Positions 35,017 through 44,888 of a stretch of DNA of 64,000 bases are shown here, piece by piece (position 1 is the stretch's first letter; the number at the start of each line of letters is the position of its first letter). The position numbers and the translations under genes are program-made. Source of the stretch: Gluconobacter aidae (GTDB lineage: Bacteria > Pseudomonadota > Alphaproteobacteria > Acetobacterales > Acetobacteraceae); assembly GCF_009547075.1 (NCBI RefSeq), contig NZ_WIPH01000013.1, positions 1-64,000 of the forward strand, read 5' to 3'. Below the pieces are notes generated by a model. That model saw only the letters and a list, made by a program, of their open reading frames with translations. It did no database searches and was not told the DNA's origin.

Positions 35017-36657
35017 ATGCTTCAGATCGAAAACCTTGTCTTCAACGCCTGGGGACGACAGTTCTTCAATCGTGCAAGCGCCAATCTGCCCAACCCGTCC
35101 AAGGTGTCTCTGGTCGGCCGGAACGGCGTCGGGAAATCCACGCTTTTCAAGCTGATCAAGGGTGAGCTTCAGCCGGATTCCGGTGAAATCGTCATCCCCC
35201 GCGCGGCCCGAGTGGCGACCGTGGATCAGGAACACCCCGCAACCCCCATCAGCCTGATCGACACGATCCTCGCGGCCGATACCGAACGCGCGGCTCTCAT
35301 GGCCGAGCTTGAAACGGCCGATCCGGAGCGCATGGGCGATATCTGGATGCGCCTGATCGAAATCGACGCCGATAGCGCCCCTTCCCGCGCGGCGGAGATT
35401 CTCAATGGTCTGGGCTTCTCCACCGCCGATCTCGATCGCCCGATGGCCGAGTTCTCCGGCGGCTGGCGGATGCGCGTGGCTTTGGCTGCCGCGCTTTTTG
35501 CCGAGCCTGACCTGCTGCTGCTCGATGAGCCGACGAACTATCTCGATCTTGAAGGTGCCCTGTGGCTGGAAGCACGCCTTGCCCGTTATCCCCATTCCGC
35601 GCTCATCATCAGCCATGACCGCGAACTGCTGAACAATTCCGTCGATTTCACCCTGCACGTCACGGAAGGGAAGCTGGAACTCTATACTGGCGGATACGAC
35701 GATTTCGAGCGCCAGCGCGCCGAGAAAATCCGTCTGCAAAGTGCCACCCGCGCCAAGCAGGAAGCAGAGCGCGCCCATCTCCAGTCCTTCGTGGACCGCT
35801 TCAAAGCCTCGGCCGCCAAAGCCGCCCAGGCCCAGAGCCGCGTCAAGCGCCTTGCCAAACTGACGCCGATCGAAACCACGATCGAGGCTTCGGTCTCGCC
35901 ATTCCTGCTCCCCTCACCGGCCCGTCCCCTCGCGCCGCCCCTGATCCGGCTGGAAAACGTCGAAGTCGGCTATGGCGACGATCCCGCCATCCTGCGCGAT
36001 CTGAACCTCAGGCTGGACGTGGATGACCGTATCGGCCTGCTTGGTGTCAATGGTGCGGGCAAATCCACCTTCGCGAAAATGATCGCGGGCGCTCTAGAAG
36101 TCCGCTCCGGTGAAGTCTCCCGCTCTCCCCGTATCGAGGTCGGTTGGTTCCATCAGCACCAGATCGAGGCGCTCGATCCCGAGCAGACCCCGCTCGACAT
36201 CATGCGCGAAGCCCGGCCGACGGACAGCGATCAGTCCCACCGCTCCCGTCTGGCGCAGTTCGGCATCCATTTTGAAAAGCAGGGTACCAAGGTCGAGGCG
36301 CTCTCCGGCGGGGAACGCGCGCGCCTGCTGCTGAACATGGTGGCCATGGCCGCCCCGCATCTGCTGATCCTCGATGAGCCGACCAACCATCTGGACATCG
36401 ACAGCCGCCGCGCCCTGCTGGACGCCCTCAACAGCTACGAAGGCGCGGTTATTCTCATCACCCATGACCGTTCGCTGATGGAACTGGTCGCGGACCGGCT
36501 GTGGCTGGCCGCGGACAACCAGATCGTCCCCTTCGATGGCGATATGGATGATTACGCCAGGTTCGTCATCGAACGCGCCAGGGGCGGAACATCCGCCCCG
36601 TCGCAGAGCGCAGCAAAGGAAAAGCGCTCCAGGGGCAAGAAAAAGAAGACAAAATAA
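35017..36657 (+). CDS. ABC-F family ATP-binding protein
   Basis: A 546-residue soluble protein with two ABC domains and no membrane part. The first has GRNGVGKST near residues 36-44, FSGGWRMRVALAAAL near 147-161 and LLLLDEPTNYLD near 167-178. The second has GVNGAGKST near 344-352, LSGGERARLLLNMV near 429-442 and LLILDEPTNHLD near 450-461. A charged linker (about 240-290) joins them and the C terminus is very basic (KRSRGKKKKTK). ABC-F proteins act on the ribosome, in translation quality control or antibiotic protection; this one resembles Uup/YheS housekeeping types. Confidence 0.92.
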   Translation: MLQIENLVFNAWGRQFFNRASANLPNPSKVSLVGRNGVGKSTLFKLIKGELQPDSGEIVIPRAARVATVDQEHPATPISLIDTILAADTERAALMAELETADPERMGDIWMRLIEIDADSAPSRAAEILNGLGFSTADLDRPMAEFSGGWRMRVALAAALFAEPDLLLLDEPTNYLDLEGALWLEARLARYPHSALIISHDRELLNNSVDFTLHVTEGKLELYTGGYDDFERQRAEKIRLQSATRAKQEAERAHLQSFVDRFKASAAKAAQAQSRVKRLAKLTPIETTIEASVSPFLLPSPARPLAPPLIRLENVEVGYGDDPAILRDLNLRLDVDDRIGLLGVNGAGKSTFAKMIAGALEVRSGEVSRSPRIEVGWFHQHQIEALDPEQTPLDIMREARPTDSDQSHRSRLAQFGIHFEKQGTKVEALSGGERARLLLNMVAMAAPHLLILDEPTNHLDIDSRRALLDALNSYEGAVILITHDRSLMELVADRLWLAADNQIVPFDGDMDDYARFVIERARGGTSAPSQSAAKEKRSRGKKKKTK

Positions 36658-36951
36658 GAAAACATGGAAACCATTATTGAGGAGAGCTGTATTTAAACAA
36701 TTTCTCCTCAGCACCCTGTCTCCAATATGGAAATCGTTGAATATCCGGGAAGAGAGAACGAATATACTTTCGCAAACCGTGATAAATTGTTATTCCGATC
36801 CATAAATAATGTGTAATTTTCATTATTTTTGAGATATATCAATTTTTAAACTTCCTTGAGCGCGTAAATCTCTTCCGACTGGCGGTTCCCGTCGCCATGG
36901 CAGTCCGATCACTAACGCAATTCCTTGAACGAATTTTAGGAAGGGAAAGCT
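36658..36951. other. 294-bp AT-rich intergenic region
   Basis: The interval between the ABC-F gene and the outer-membrane protein is clearly richer in A and T than its surroundings, most strongly at 36770-36855. No ORF with a ribosome binding site and no strong hairpin was seen. It probably holds the promoter and activator sites of the downstream gene. Confidence 0.5.
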
Positions 36952-38895
36952 GTGTCTCCTCTCGGTGGCCTGAAGATCACGGGAAATTACCTGCCCAGAC
37001 GATACAGACTGCTTCTGGGCGCCGTCTTTTTCATTGGCTCTCCTCTTTCCGCCTTTGCCCAGAGCACCGACGATCAGGAACTGGCCGCGATCAAGGCGGA
37101 GATGCGTATGCTCGAAAGCCGCCTTCAGGCCATCGAGCAACGCCGCCACGCAGGCTCAGCCTCCCACGCGGCCCGTCCGAATACCCCGAAAACCTCCGTC
37201 GCGCGCAGGGTGACACTCAGCAGGGTGCCGATAAAGGGCGAGGCCCCAAAAATCGAAACCGCCCGCGCGGCAACATCACCGTTCTCTCCCGCCAGTAACA
37301 TTCCCCGCCCCGGCAATAGGATCATGCCGGTTTCAACAGCAGGCTTCGTCCCGGACAGCATCACGGCAGGATCCGCACAGGCCCCTTCCACCCCGATCGT
37401 TACGCCAGCCCACCAGACCCCGCCTCCGCTGTTCCAGTGGCTGGGTAACCAGCACAACGAAGCGCACCGGACATCCATCGACCTGACATCGTCCAGTCCG
37501 CTCGCCATTACCCAGACGGAAGTGGATCATCTTCCGCCGGTCTTCCAGATTGGCAATCTGACGGTCAGGCTGGGCGGGTTCATCGATTTCTCCAACATCT
37601 GGAGAAGTTCGAACATGACCAGTGGCCCTGCGACGGCGTGGAACAATTTCCCGTATGCCAATAGCCCCAATCACGGGCTGAGCGAGGAACGGTTTTCGGC
37701 ACAGCTTTCGCGTTTCTCCACGCTTCTGGAAGCCAATCCGACCAAGTCCGTGCGTCTTCAGGCTTATGTTGAGAGCGATTTCGGCGGGTCTGGCGGGACG
37801 ACCAACAGTGTGCAGATCAACGGTTATACCCCCCGTCTGCGGCAGGGATATTTCACGTTCACGCAGAAGGACTGGGGGCTGCACGTCCTCATGGGCCAGG
37901 CCTGGAGCCTGACGACCAATTACGCCAAGGGCGTCATTCCCCGTCAGGAACAGCTCCCGGCCGTGACGGATAACAACCAGATCCCGGGCATTACCTTTAC
38001 CCGCGTGCCACAAATCCGGATCGCCAAGGACTGGGACAAGAAATACTGGATCGCGCTGTCGATCGAGGATCCCCAGGCGACGGTCGGTTTCTCCGATACG
38101 CTCAGCTCCGGCGGGACCCTCCCCGCCAGTTACGGCCATCTGGCCGGGCCGCGGGTCTATTACGCCAATAGCGGTGGCGTCCTGCTGAACCCGAACACGC
38201 AGTACAGCTACAATCCCGCTCCCGACATTGTCCTCAAAACGGCAGTCGATACGTCATTCGGGCATTATGAGGTCTTTGGCCTTGCCCGCTGGTTCCGTAG
38301 TCTCGTGCAGCCGGCCGGTGAAAACCATACCCACAAAAGCACCCAGTTCGGCGGTGGCGTGGGCGCTGGCATGACCGTGCCGCTCGGGACCGACAAACTT
38401 CAGTTGACCGGAAACGTGCTCGCCGGTCAGGGGGTCGGACGCTACGGACCCAGCCTCATTCCCGATACGACCTTCGACAGCAATGGCAATCTCACTCCGA
38501 TCCCGGAAATCATGGGGTCACTCGGGCTGGTCGGGCATCCGGCGCGCTCCGTGCTGCTTTATACCTATGGCGGTGTGGAGAGCGCGGGACGTCGCACCTA
38601 TCTGGGCGCCGATGGCATCCAGCATGGCTATGGCGCGACAGACCTGAACCTGTCCGGCTGTGAATACGAATTCGGAACATGTTCTGCCCAGACAAGAACG
38701 CTGGCTTCCCTGACGACAGGCGGCTGGTGGCACTTCCTGGACGGCCATTACGGCAGTGTCATGGGCGGGATTCAGTACACCTATATCCGGAAGTTCGCCT
38801 TCAAGGGCAATGACGGCGCGGATCATGCCGTCGACCCCACGACTTACGGACATACGGTGTATGTGACCTTCCGTTATTACCCCTTCCAGCAATAA
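36952..38895 (+). CDS. DcaP-like outer-membrane porin
   Basis: The 647-residue protein starts at a GTG preceded by AGGAAGGG. It has a signal peptide ending near SAFAQ, a coiled-coil segment near residues 42-65 (ELAAIKAEMRMLESRLQAIE), a Pro/Ser/Thr-rich stretch to about 190, and then a beta barrel beginning with TVRLGGFIDFSNIW. The end YVTFRYYPFQQ suits an outer-membrane protein. The coiled coil followed by a barrel is the plan of DcaP-type trimeric porins for anionic or dicarboxylate solutes. The substrate is unknown. Confidence 0.8.
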   Translation: MSPLGGLKITGNYLPRRYRLLLGAVFFIGSPLSAFAQSTDDQELAAIKAEMRMLESRLQAIEQRRHAGSASHAARPNTPKTSVARRVTLSRVPIKGEAPKIETARAATSPFSPASNIPRPGNRIMPVSTAGFVPDSITAGSAQAPSTPIVTPAHQTPPPLFQWLGNQHNEAHRTSIDLTSSSPLAITQTEVDHLPPVFQIGNLTVRLGGFIDFSNIWRSSNMTSGPATAWNNFPYANSPNHGLSEERFSAQLSRFSTLLEANPTKSVRLQAYVESDFGGSGGTTNSVQINGYTPRLRQGYFTFTQKDWGLHVLMGQAWSLTTNYAKGVIPRQEQLPAVTDNNQIPGITFTRVPQIRIAKDWDKKYWIALSIEDPQATVGFSDTLSSGGTLPASYGHLAGPRVYYANSGGVLLNPNTQYSYNPAPDIVLKTAVDTSFGHYEVFGLARWFRSLVQPAGENHTHKSTQFGGGVGAGMTVPLGTDKLQLTGNVLAGQGVGRYGPSLIPDTTFDSNGNLTPIPEIMGSLGLVGHPARSVLLYTYGGVESAGRRTYLGADGIQHGYGATDLNLSGCEYEFGTCSAQTRTLASLTTGGWWHFLDGHYGSVMGGIQYTYIRKFAFKGNDGADHAVDPTTYGHTVYVTFRYYPFQQ

Positions 38896-39024
38896 CATCC
38901 GGTGAAGTATTCACATTACCTGACGAATCATTCCAACCGGAAAACAATCTTTTTCGGGACTTCCGCGCCCTCACAGTCATGGTTTCCGGTCTGACAGGCC
39001 AGCCATGACACTCTGGAGAAATTC

Positions 39025-40317
39025 ATGTCTGGCACAACAACTCAGGCGCCGCCCAAGCCCCTGAATCCGGCCCCGACGCAACCGCAGACACTTCAGCCGC
39101 TCTATGTGCTGTCATGGTTTCTGTGCGCGCTGTTCTACTTCTATCAGTACGCCATCCGTTCCGCTCCCGGCATCATGCAGGATGAGCTGACACAGGCCTG
39201 GGGCAACAGCCATCTCGGCCTGATGATCGCGTCCTATTACATCGTGTACGCGCTGATGGCCCTGGCCGTGGGCGTGCTGCTGGACCGTTATGGCGCCCAT
39301 GCCATCATGCCGATGTTCATTGCCACCACGGGCGTGGGCTGCCTGATCTTCGGCCAAGGTAGCCTGGTTGCGGGTATCGGCGGCTACATCATTCAGGGCA
39401 TTGGCGCGATCTGTGCGTTCGTCGGCGCATCCTACGTTGCCGCGCGCTATCTTCCGGCCCGGACGCTGGCGCTTTTCGTCGGTCTGACGCAGTGCATGGG
39501 CATGGCCGGTGCCGCTTTCGGCTCCAAGCCGACGCGCATCCTGATCGATCCGCATGGGTCGTTCCACATCCCCTGGCAGTCGATCTGGCTGGGCTTTGGT
39601 GTCATCGGGCTCCTGCTGGCCGTGGCGGTCTTCTTCGTCATGCCGCGCGATACGGGTGACAGCACCCAGCACCATGGCGATTTTTCCATGGCCAACCTGC
39701 TGCGTCCCTTCAAGATCATCTTCTCCAACCCCCAGAGCTGGATCGCAGGTCTTGCGGGTGGCCTGCTCTTCGTGCCGACCACGATCGGTGCCCTGGGCTG
39801 GGGTGCGCTGATGCTGAGCAAGGGTGAGCACACGACGATGGGCTTTGCGGCCACCGATGTTTCGATGGTCCCCATCGGCTGGGTAATCGGCTGCCCGCTT
39901 CTGGGCTGGATTTCCGACAAGATCGGCCGTCGCAAGCCCGTCCTGATCGGCGGTGCGCTGGTGCTGCTGGCGGCGTCGCTCTGCGCGCTCTATGTCCCGG
40001 TCGGCGTTCTGCCCCACTATTCCGTGGCGCTGGTCATGGGTATTGCTTCCGGCGCGGCCATGATCCCGTTCTCATCGATGAAGGAAGTCAATCCGCCCGA
40101 GGTCAAGGGAACGGCCGCCGGTGTCATGAACTTCCTCGTGTTCGGCACGACCGGCATCATGTCCCCGCTTGTTTCCGCCCTGATGGGCAAGAATGCGCCG
40201 GAGACGATGGAACAGTTCCATACGGCCTTCCTGCCGCTGGTCATCGGTATCGGAATTGCTATTCTGCTCGGTTTCCTGCTCAAGGAAACCGGCTGGAAAG
40301 TCCGCAAGACGTCCTGA
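39025..40317 (+). CDS. MFS transporter
   Basis: A 430-residue permease with about 12 helices and a short polar N terminus. The family signature between helices 2 and 3 appears as GVLLDRYGAH near residues 88-97, and the repeated copy as GWISDKIGRRKP near 293-304. GGAG six bases before the ATG supports the start. The sequence is closest in style to small-organic-anion MFS transporters, but the substrate cannot be predicted. It lies 129 bp after the porin gene and ends at a bidirectional terminator. Confidence 0.88.
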   Translation: MSGTTTQAPPKPLNPAPTQPQTLQPLYVLSWFLCALFYFYQYAIRSAPGIMQDELTQAWGNSHLGLMIASYYIVYALMALAVGVLLDRYGAHAIMPMFIATTGVGCLIFGQGSLVAGIGGYIIQGIGAICAFVGASYVAARYLPARTLALFVGLTQCMGMAGAAFGSKPTRILIDPHGSFHIPWQSIWLGFGVIGLLLAVAVFFVMPRDTGDSTQHHGDFSMANLLRPFKIIFSNPQSWIAGLAGGLLFVPTTIGALGWGALMLSKGEHTTMGFAATDVSMVPIGWVIGCPLLGWISDKIGRRKPVLIGGALVLLAASLCALYVPVGVLPHYSVALVMGIASGAAMIPFSSMKEVNPPEVKGTAAGVMNFLVFGTTGIMSPLVSALMGKNAPETMEQFHTAFLPLVIGIGIAILLGFLLKETGWKVRKTS

Positions 40318-40339
40318 TCTTTCCGGACAGTCTGAAAAA

Positions 40340-40373
40340 GAAAACGGTCCACTCTCGTGAGCCGTTTTCTTTT
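40340..40373. terminator. bidirectional intrinsic terminator
   Basis: GAAAACGG (40340-40347) pairs with CCGTTTTC (40362-40369), and an inner CAC/GTG extends the stem around TCTC. T4 follows on the plus strand and the A-run before it gives U residues on the minus strand. It lies between the convergent MFS and YceI genes. Confidence 0.8.
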
Positions 40374-40380
40374 ATGCGCG

Positions 40381-40992
40381 TTATTTCGCGGCAGTCTTCT
40401 CAAATGCCCCGGCAATCGTCAGCGTCACGTCATCGCCGACATAGGGGACATATTTCTTCACGCCGAAATCGCTGCGATGGATCGTCGCGTCGGCCTGAAA
40501 GCCGACCGTATAGGCCTTGTCCATCGGGTTGATGCCTGCGCCCACGAAACGGACGTGCAGGACTTCCGGATGGGTGACGCCATGCAGCGTCAGGTTGCCG
40601 GTTACCAGAGCTTCATCCGTCCCCGTGCGACGAACCCGCGTCGAGACGAAGGTCGCATCCGGATATTTCGCGACATCGAACCATTCACTGTTTTTGAGTT
40701 CGCCGGTCAGAACCGTGCTGGTAGTTGAAATGCTCGAAACCGGGATGGTCACGTTCAGGTGCGAGGCCTCGGGATGGGCCGTATCAAGCTGAAGCGCGCC
40801 GGTGACGCCGGAAAGCTGGCCGGAATAATAGGTGAAGCCGAAATGCAGCACGGAAAAACCGATCTGTGTATGGCTGGTCTCGACCGTATAGGCGCCGGAC
40901 TGCACATCCGCAGGGTTGGCAGCATAAGCCGTGGAAGACAGGAGGACGAGAGCGAACGCAGCGCCTGCGCCCTTGAGGAAACGTGTTTTCAT
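40381..40992 (-). CDS. YceI-family periplasmic lipid-binding protein
   Basis: A 203-residue protein with a clear signal peptide (MKTRFLKGAG start, cleavage after AYA). The mature part matches the YceI lipocalin-like fold: YTVETSHTQIGFSVLHFGFT near residues 37-56, an internal MDKAYTVGFQADATIHRSDF near 150-170, and a C-terminal DVTLTIAGAFEK. YceI proteins bind isoprenoid or amphiphilic lipids in the periplasm. The ATG at 40992 is chosen because it begins the signal peptide; an upstream in-frame ATG (41031) would overlap the dioxygenase gene. Confidence 0.9.
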   Translation of the reverse strand: MKTRFLKGAGAAFALVLLSSTAYAANPADVQSGAYTVETSHTQIGFSVLHFGFTYYSGQLSGVTGALQLDTAHPEASHLNVTIPVSSISTTSTVLTGELKNSEWFDVAKYPDATFVSTRVRRTGTDEALVTGNLTLHGVTHPEVLHVRFVGAGINPMDKAYTVGFQADATIHRSDFGVKKYVPYVGDDVTLTIAGAFEKTAAK

Positions 40993-41030
40993 GATGTCAT
41001 GATCTTTCTTGATGAAGTGAATTGAGGACA

Positions 41031-41846
41031 TCAGCCAAACCGGAAACCGGACAGGGCCTTCCCCATGACGATATCGTTGTAATCGCGATGGCCCGCGTCG
41101 GTTCCCGCGGCTCCGGCGGCGAACATCAACGGCAGGAGATGTTCCGGCTGAGGGTGGCACTCCCGCGCAAACGGGGCGTGCTCCCAGTCCAGAAGGCTTT
41201 GTGTGCGACGGGCGAGCGGAGCCTCGATCGCCTGCTGAAGCCAGGTATCGAACGCTACGGATTGCGCATCCGACACGCCATCGGGGCGCATCAGATGACG
41301 CATGTTGTGGTAAGTCATGCCCGTGCCCACGATCAGTATGTTTTCGTCCCGCAAAGGCGCCAGCATCTCCCCGAGTTGCAGGACGCCTGCGGCATCCAGC
41401 GACCCTGGCAGGGAAATCTCCACAACCGGGACATCCGCATCGGGAAATGCGAGCATGAAGGGAATGAACACCCCGTGATCCAGCCCTCGGGTGGCATTTT
41501 CCGTACAGGCCATACCCCCGTGACGCAGGAGATCGCGGATTTTCCCTGCCACGATCGGCGATCCGGGTACGGGATATTCAAGCTGATAGGTGTGAGGCGG
41601 AAAGCCGTAATAATCGTAGATCAGCGACGGATGAGCCGTTGATCCGACGACCATACCCTGTGTCTCCCAGTGACCGGACATGACCACAATGGCATCCGGA
41701 CGACGTGGCAGGGATGGCCTCACGGAACGGAGATAGACCGCCATGCGATCCCATGTCGTTCCCCACTCCATGAAGAAGCAGGGACCACCACCATGCGGCA
41801 GAAAAAGAACGGGCTGCCGCGTCGTGTCCTGATCGTTCAGGGTCAT
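41031..41846 (-). CDS. LigB/DODA-type extradiol dioxygenase
   Basis: A 271-residue protein of the class III extradiol dioxygenase family, like E. coli YgiD (4,5-DOPA dioxygenase). Motifs are FLPHGGGPCFFME near residues 14-26, VMSGHWETQG near 54-63 and GLDHGVFIPFMLAFPDADVP near 119-138, which supply the His metal ligands. It may cleave a catechol ring or only resemble the fold. The ATG at 41846 has GGAG nine bases upstream; the longer reading from 41894 adds no family sequence. It diverges from a LysR regulator. Confidence 0.9.
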   Translation of the reverse strand: MTLNDQDTTRQPVLFLPHGGGPCFFMEWGTTWDRMAVYLRSVRPSLPRRPDAIVVMSGHWETQGMVVGSTAHPSLIYDYYGFPPHTYQLEYPVPGSPIVAGKIRDLLRHGGMACTENATRGLDHGVFIPFMLAFPDADVPVVEISLPGSLDAAGVLQLGEMLAPLRDENILIVGTGMTYHNMRHLMRPDGVSDAQSVAFDTWLQQAIEAPLARRTQSLLDWEHAPFARECHPQPEHLLPLMFAAGAAGTDAGHRDYNDIVMGKALSGFRFG

Positions 41847-41908
41847 CGTGAGTGTCTCCGTTCCGTACGATGGGACTGATCTTGCCACCCTCACTTAAAA
41901 AGAATAAC

Positions 41909-41922
41909 TCCCTGATCCGGGA
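41909..41922. promoter_or_regulatory. quasi-palindrome between the dioxygenase and LysR genes
   Basis: TCCCTGATCCGGGA matches its reverse complement at 12 of 14 positions. It lies 29 bp upstream of the LysR start in the divergent intergenic region, where a LysR-type site would be expected. Confidence 0.35.
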
Positions 41923-41951
41923 TAGGATCTGACACCAGGAGTGTGAGGTGA

Positions 41952-42863
41952 ATGCTTGATCGCTTCACGGGCATGCAGGTTTTTGCAAAGGTCGTGGCTC
42001 AAGGCAGCTTTTCAGGGGCCGCGCGCTCACTGGGTCTGTCACAGACGATGATCACGAAACACATTACCGCTCTGGAAAGCCGGCTGGGGATCTCACTGTT
42101 CCATCGCAGCACGCGCAGGCTGTCGCTGACGGAACCGGGGCGTCTCTTTTTCATCCGCAGTCAGAAAATCCTGACGGATCTGGAAGAGATGGAACAGGAA
42201 GTCTCGGCGGAAAACCAGGAGCCGCGCGGGCTTCTGCGCCTGAATGCGCCGGTCTCGTTCGCCATCCGGCATGTCGGGCCGATCCTGCCGGAATTCAGCC
42301 GACGCCATCCCCTCGTTACGGTCGAACTGGGGCTTGATGACCGGCGGATTGATCCGATTACCGAAGGATGGGATCTGACGCTGCGCATCGGGCGAATGCC
42401 ATCGAGCGCGTTGCGGTCGCGTCGGCTGGCGCAGGTCGATTTCGTGGTCTGCGCGGCACCGTCCTATCTGGCAGAGTGTGGCACACCCCGCAGCGTTGCC
42501 GACCTGCCTAAGCATCGTTGTCTGGGTTACACGCTTGGCGACGAAATCAGCAGCGCGCGCTGGAGCTTTGGTCCGAACGGCGAGCGCACGGTCCCGGTGA
42601 GCGGTCCCATGCATGCCAATAACGGCGATATCCTGCGCGAAGCTGCCGTGGCCGGACAGGGCATCATCTACCAGCCGATATTCATCCTTTCGGATGAGCT
42701 GAAATCAGGTCGGCTGGTTCCGCTACCTCTTGATGTGCCCGTCATGACGGGGCCGGAGTTGCATGCTGTCTATGCTCCGACGCCTCATGTCCCGCTCAAA
42801 ATCCGGGCGATGATCGATTTTCTGGTTGAACGCTATGGGCCGGTTCCGCCCTGGACGATCTGA
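41952..42863 (+). CDS. LysR-family transcriptional regulator
   Basis: A 303-residue LysR protein of the CrgA/AaeR-like subgroup. The helix-turn-helix covers residues 5-63: GMQVFAKVVAQGSFSGAAR, then LSQTMITKHITALESRLGI and LFHRSTRRLSLTEPGRLFF. The effector domain begins near residue 90 (LRLNAPVSFAIRHVGP). It probably controls the divergent dioxygenase gene, as is common for YgiD-type genes with an adjacent LysR, and perhaps itself. Confidence 0.92.
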   Translation: MLDRFTGMQVFAKVVAQGSFSGAARSLGLSQTMITKHITALESRLGISLFHRSTRRLSLTEPGRLFFIRSQKILTDLEEMEQEVSAENQEPRGLLRLNAPVSFAIRHVGPILPEFSRRHPLVTVELGLDDRRIDPITEGWDLTLRIGRMPSSALRSRRLAQVDFVVCAAPSYLAECGTPRSVADLPKHRCLGYTLGDEISSARWSFGPNGERTVPVSGPMHANNGDILREAAVAGQGIIYQPIFILSDELKSGRLVPLPLDVPVMTGPELHAVYAPTPHVPLKIRAMIDFLVERYGPVPPWTI

Positions 42864-42884
42864 CGGAACCGGAAATAGCGCGTC

Positions 42885-44573
42885 TTACTGAACCGTAGCC
42901 GGAGCGGTCTTCTGGCGGATTGCGGCGAATTCCGAACCGGCCTTCCATTGCGGCCAGTCATGCGAGAAGGCCACGTCATGCCCGACTTTCCAGACAGCCC
43001 AGACGTCCTGCGCGGCACCACGGACGTCCCAGTCCGGGCTCCAGGCATCGCAGGCCTGATGGTAGCAGGCCATGTAGGCCGTCAGCCATTTTCCGCCGGC
43101 TTCCGTTCCACCCTTCAGAAGATCGAACTTACCGGCCATATCCATGACCGCAAGGACCGGCACGCCAGCCCGTGCGAACGGCAGATGATCCGCGCGATAG
43201 AACGCGCCGCGTTCCGGCATCGCTTCGGGCTGTGCGGTGCGGCCCTGAAGAGCCACGGCGGCCGCGAACTGTTCCTGAAGCGTGTCCTGCCCTGCCCCGA
43301 TGATGAAGGCGTTATGCGCAGGGCCAGCCATCTGGAGCACGTCCATCGTCAGATTGGCAGCCGTTCTGTCCAGCGGCGCCAGCGGATGGGCGACGTACCA
43401 GCCTGATCCCAGCAGACCGCGCTCCTCGCCCGTCCAGGCAGCGAAACGGATGGTCCGGTCGGGCTTTGGACCGGCCTTGAAAGCACGGGCGATTTCGAAC
43501 AGGGCTGCAATTCCCGAGCCGTCATCGATTGCACCGCGACGGATGACAGTATGGCCCTGCGCGTCGGTGCTCTTGCCGTAAGCGTCCCAGTGCGCACCGA
43601 ACATGACCGTTTCGTCCGGATATTTCGCGCCTGTGATTTTGGCGAGTACGTTCTGGCTTTGCAGACGATCGACCGTGACCGGCAGGTCGGCTGAGAACGT
43701 CGTGTGCTTCAGCGTGACGGGACGGAAGCTCCCGGAACGGGCCTTAATCCGCAGGGCCTCAAGATTCAACCCGGCCTGCCGGAACAGTGCGGCGGCGGTC
43801 TTGCCCTCAAGCCAGCCCTGAACAGGAACGGGAGGGCTTTCGGTAGCGGCATGTTCCACATCATACGCCTCACCGCCCGGTGCCACGACCGTGCTCCAGG
43901 GATAGGACGCGCCTGCCGTATCGTGCACGATCAGGGCGGCGATGGCGCCACGCCGGGCAGCTTCCTCGTATTTATAGGTCCAGCGGCCGTAATACGTCAT
44001 GGTCTTGCCGCCGAAGCGACCGGCGACGGGCTCACCGGGAACCGCATCGAAATCGGGATCGTTGACGAGGAAAACCGCGACCTTGCCCTTGAGATCGACG
44101 CCCTTGAAATCATCCCACTGGCGCTCCGGCGCATATACGCCGTAGCCTACGAAAACCATCGGAGCATTTTTGATCTGAAGCCGGTCTTCCGGCAGCAGCG
44201 TCGAGAGATAGATGTCCTGTAGCTGGATCAGGGGAAGCGTCCTGCCGCCGATCCGGGCGCTGATGGAACCGTTCGCGGCGGTTCTGGTGCGGATCATGGG
44301 GACAGTCTGCGTCCATCCGCCATTTTCGCCAGCCGGTTCAAGCCCCAGAGCCTTGTACTGCGCGATCAGCCAAGGAACCGTGACCTTCTCCCCTTCCGTT
44401 CCGGGGGCACGGCCCTCGAACCGGTCGGACGCCAGGATCTTCATCGTCTCCGACATGCGGGACGGGCTGATCTCGGCTGTAGGGTCGGCATGACCGGCGA
44501 CCGGAGCGAGAAGAACCGCTGTCAGGACAGTGGCGAGAAACAGGCTGCGTCGGGGGAATGTCTTCTGTGTCAT
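42885..44573 (-). CDS. M28-family metallopeptidase, exported
   Basis: A 562-residue enzyme with a signal peptide (basic MTQKTFPRR, cleavage after GHA). A PA domain is inserted near residues 130-275 and the M28 zinc site follows: FGAHWDAYG near 326-334, GAIDDGSGIAALFEIA near 347-362 and WTGEERGLLGS near 379-389, with a late His in ADHLPFARAGVP. M28 enzymes release amino acids from peptide N termini, here in the periplasm or outside. It lies before the small membrane ORF and the M3 peptidase on the same strand. Confidence 0.92.
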   Translation of the reverse strand: MTQKTFPRRSLFLATVLTAVLLAPVAGHADPTAEISPSRMSETMKILASDRFEGRAPGTEGEKVTVPWLIAQYKALGLEPAGENGGWTQTVPMIRTRTAANGSISARIGGRTLPLIQLQDIYLSTLLPEDRLQIKNAPMVFVGYGVYAPERQWDDFKGVDLKGKVAVFLVNDPDFDAVPGEPVAGRFGGKTMTYYGRWTYKYEEAARRGAIAALIVHDTAGASYPWSTVVAPGGEAYDVEHAATESPPVPVQGWLEGKTAAALFRQAGLNLEALRIKARSGSFRPVTLKHTTFSADLPVTVDRLQSQNVLAKITGAKYPDETVMFGAHWDAYGKSTDAQGHTVIRRGAIDDGSGIAALFEIARAFKAGPKPDRTIRFAAWTGEERGLLGSGWYVAHPLAPLDRTAANLTMDVLQMAGPAHNAFIIGAGQDTLQEQFAAAVALQGRTAQPEAMPERGAFYRADHLPFARAGVPVLAVMDMAGKFDLLKGGTEAGGKWLTAYMACYHQACDAWSPDWDVRGAAQDVWAVWKVGHDVAFSHDWPQWKAGSEFAAIRQKTAPATVQ

Positions 44574-44588
44574 GGCAAGAGCATATCT

Positions 44589-44888
44589 TCAGTTATGGTT
44601 CTGGGAAGAAGAAATCGGGCCGGCGTCTTTCAGTGCCGCCGGTTCCACGCGATCGCGGCGGATATAGACGCTCTTTTCAACCGGATCGCGCTGATAATCC
44701 TGTGCGAGTATCCTCAGGACACAGAGTGTGAGCGCTCCCATGACGAATGTTCCATCCTGAAAACCCAACGCGCCGCGCACCTGCATCATCAGCAGCGCCA
44801 TGACGGCCGCAAGCAGATCACGGCCCAAGGTCCAGTAACTGTCCATGTTGAACGCCTGGATCGTCCACTGGGCGCCCGTTGCGACCAT
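44589..44888 (-). CDS. hypothetical small membrane protein
   Basis: A 99-residue frame between the M28 and M3 genes on the same strand. The predicted protein has two hydrophobic segments near residues 22-40 and 44-62 and a charged C-terminal tail of about 35 residues. No family is recognised. The ATG at 44888 lacks a good ribosome binding site, and the open frame continues upstream without an in-frame start codon until it meets the M3 terminator hairpin, so the start is doubtful. The hydrophobic pattern favours a real gene. Confidence 0.5.
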   Translation of the reverse strand: MVATGAQWTIQAFNMDSYWTLGRDLLAAVMALLMMQVRGALGFQDGTFVMGALTLCVLRILAQDYQRDPVEKSVYIRRDRVEPAALKDAGPISSSQNHN

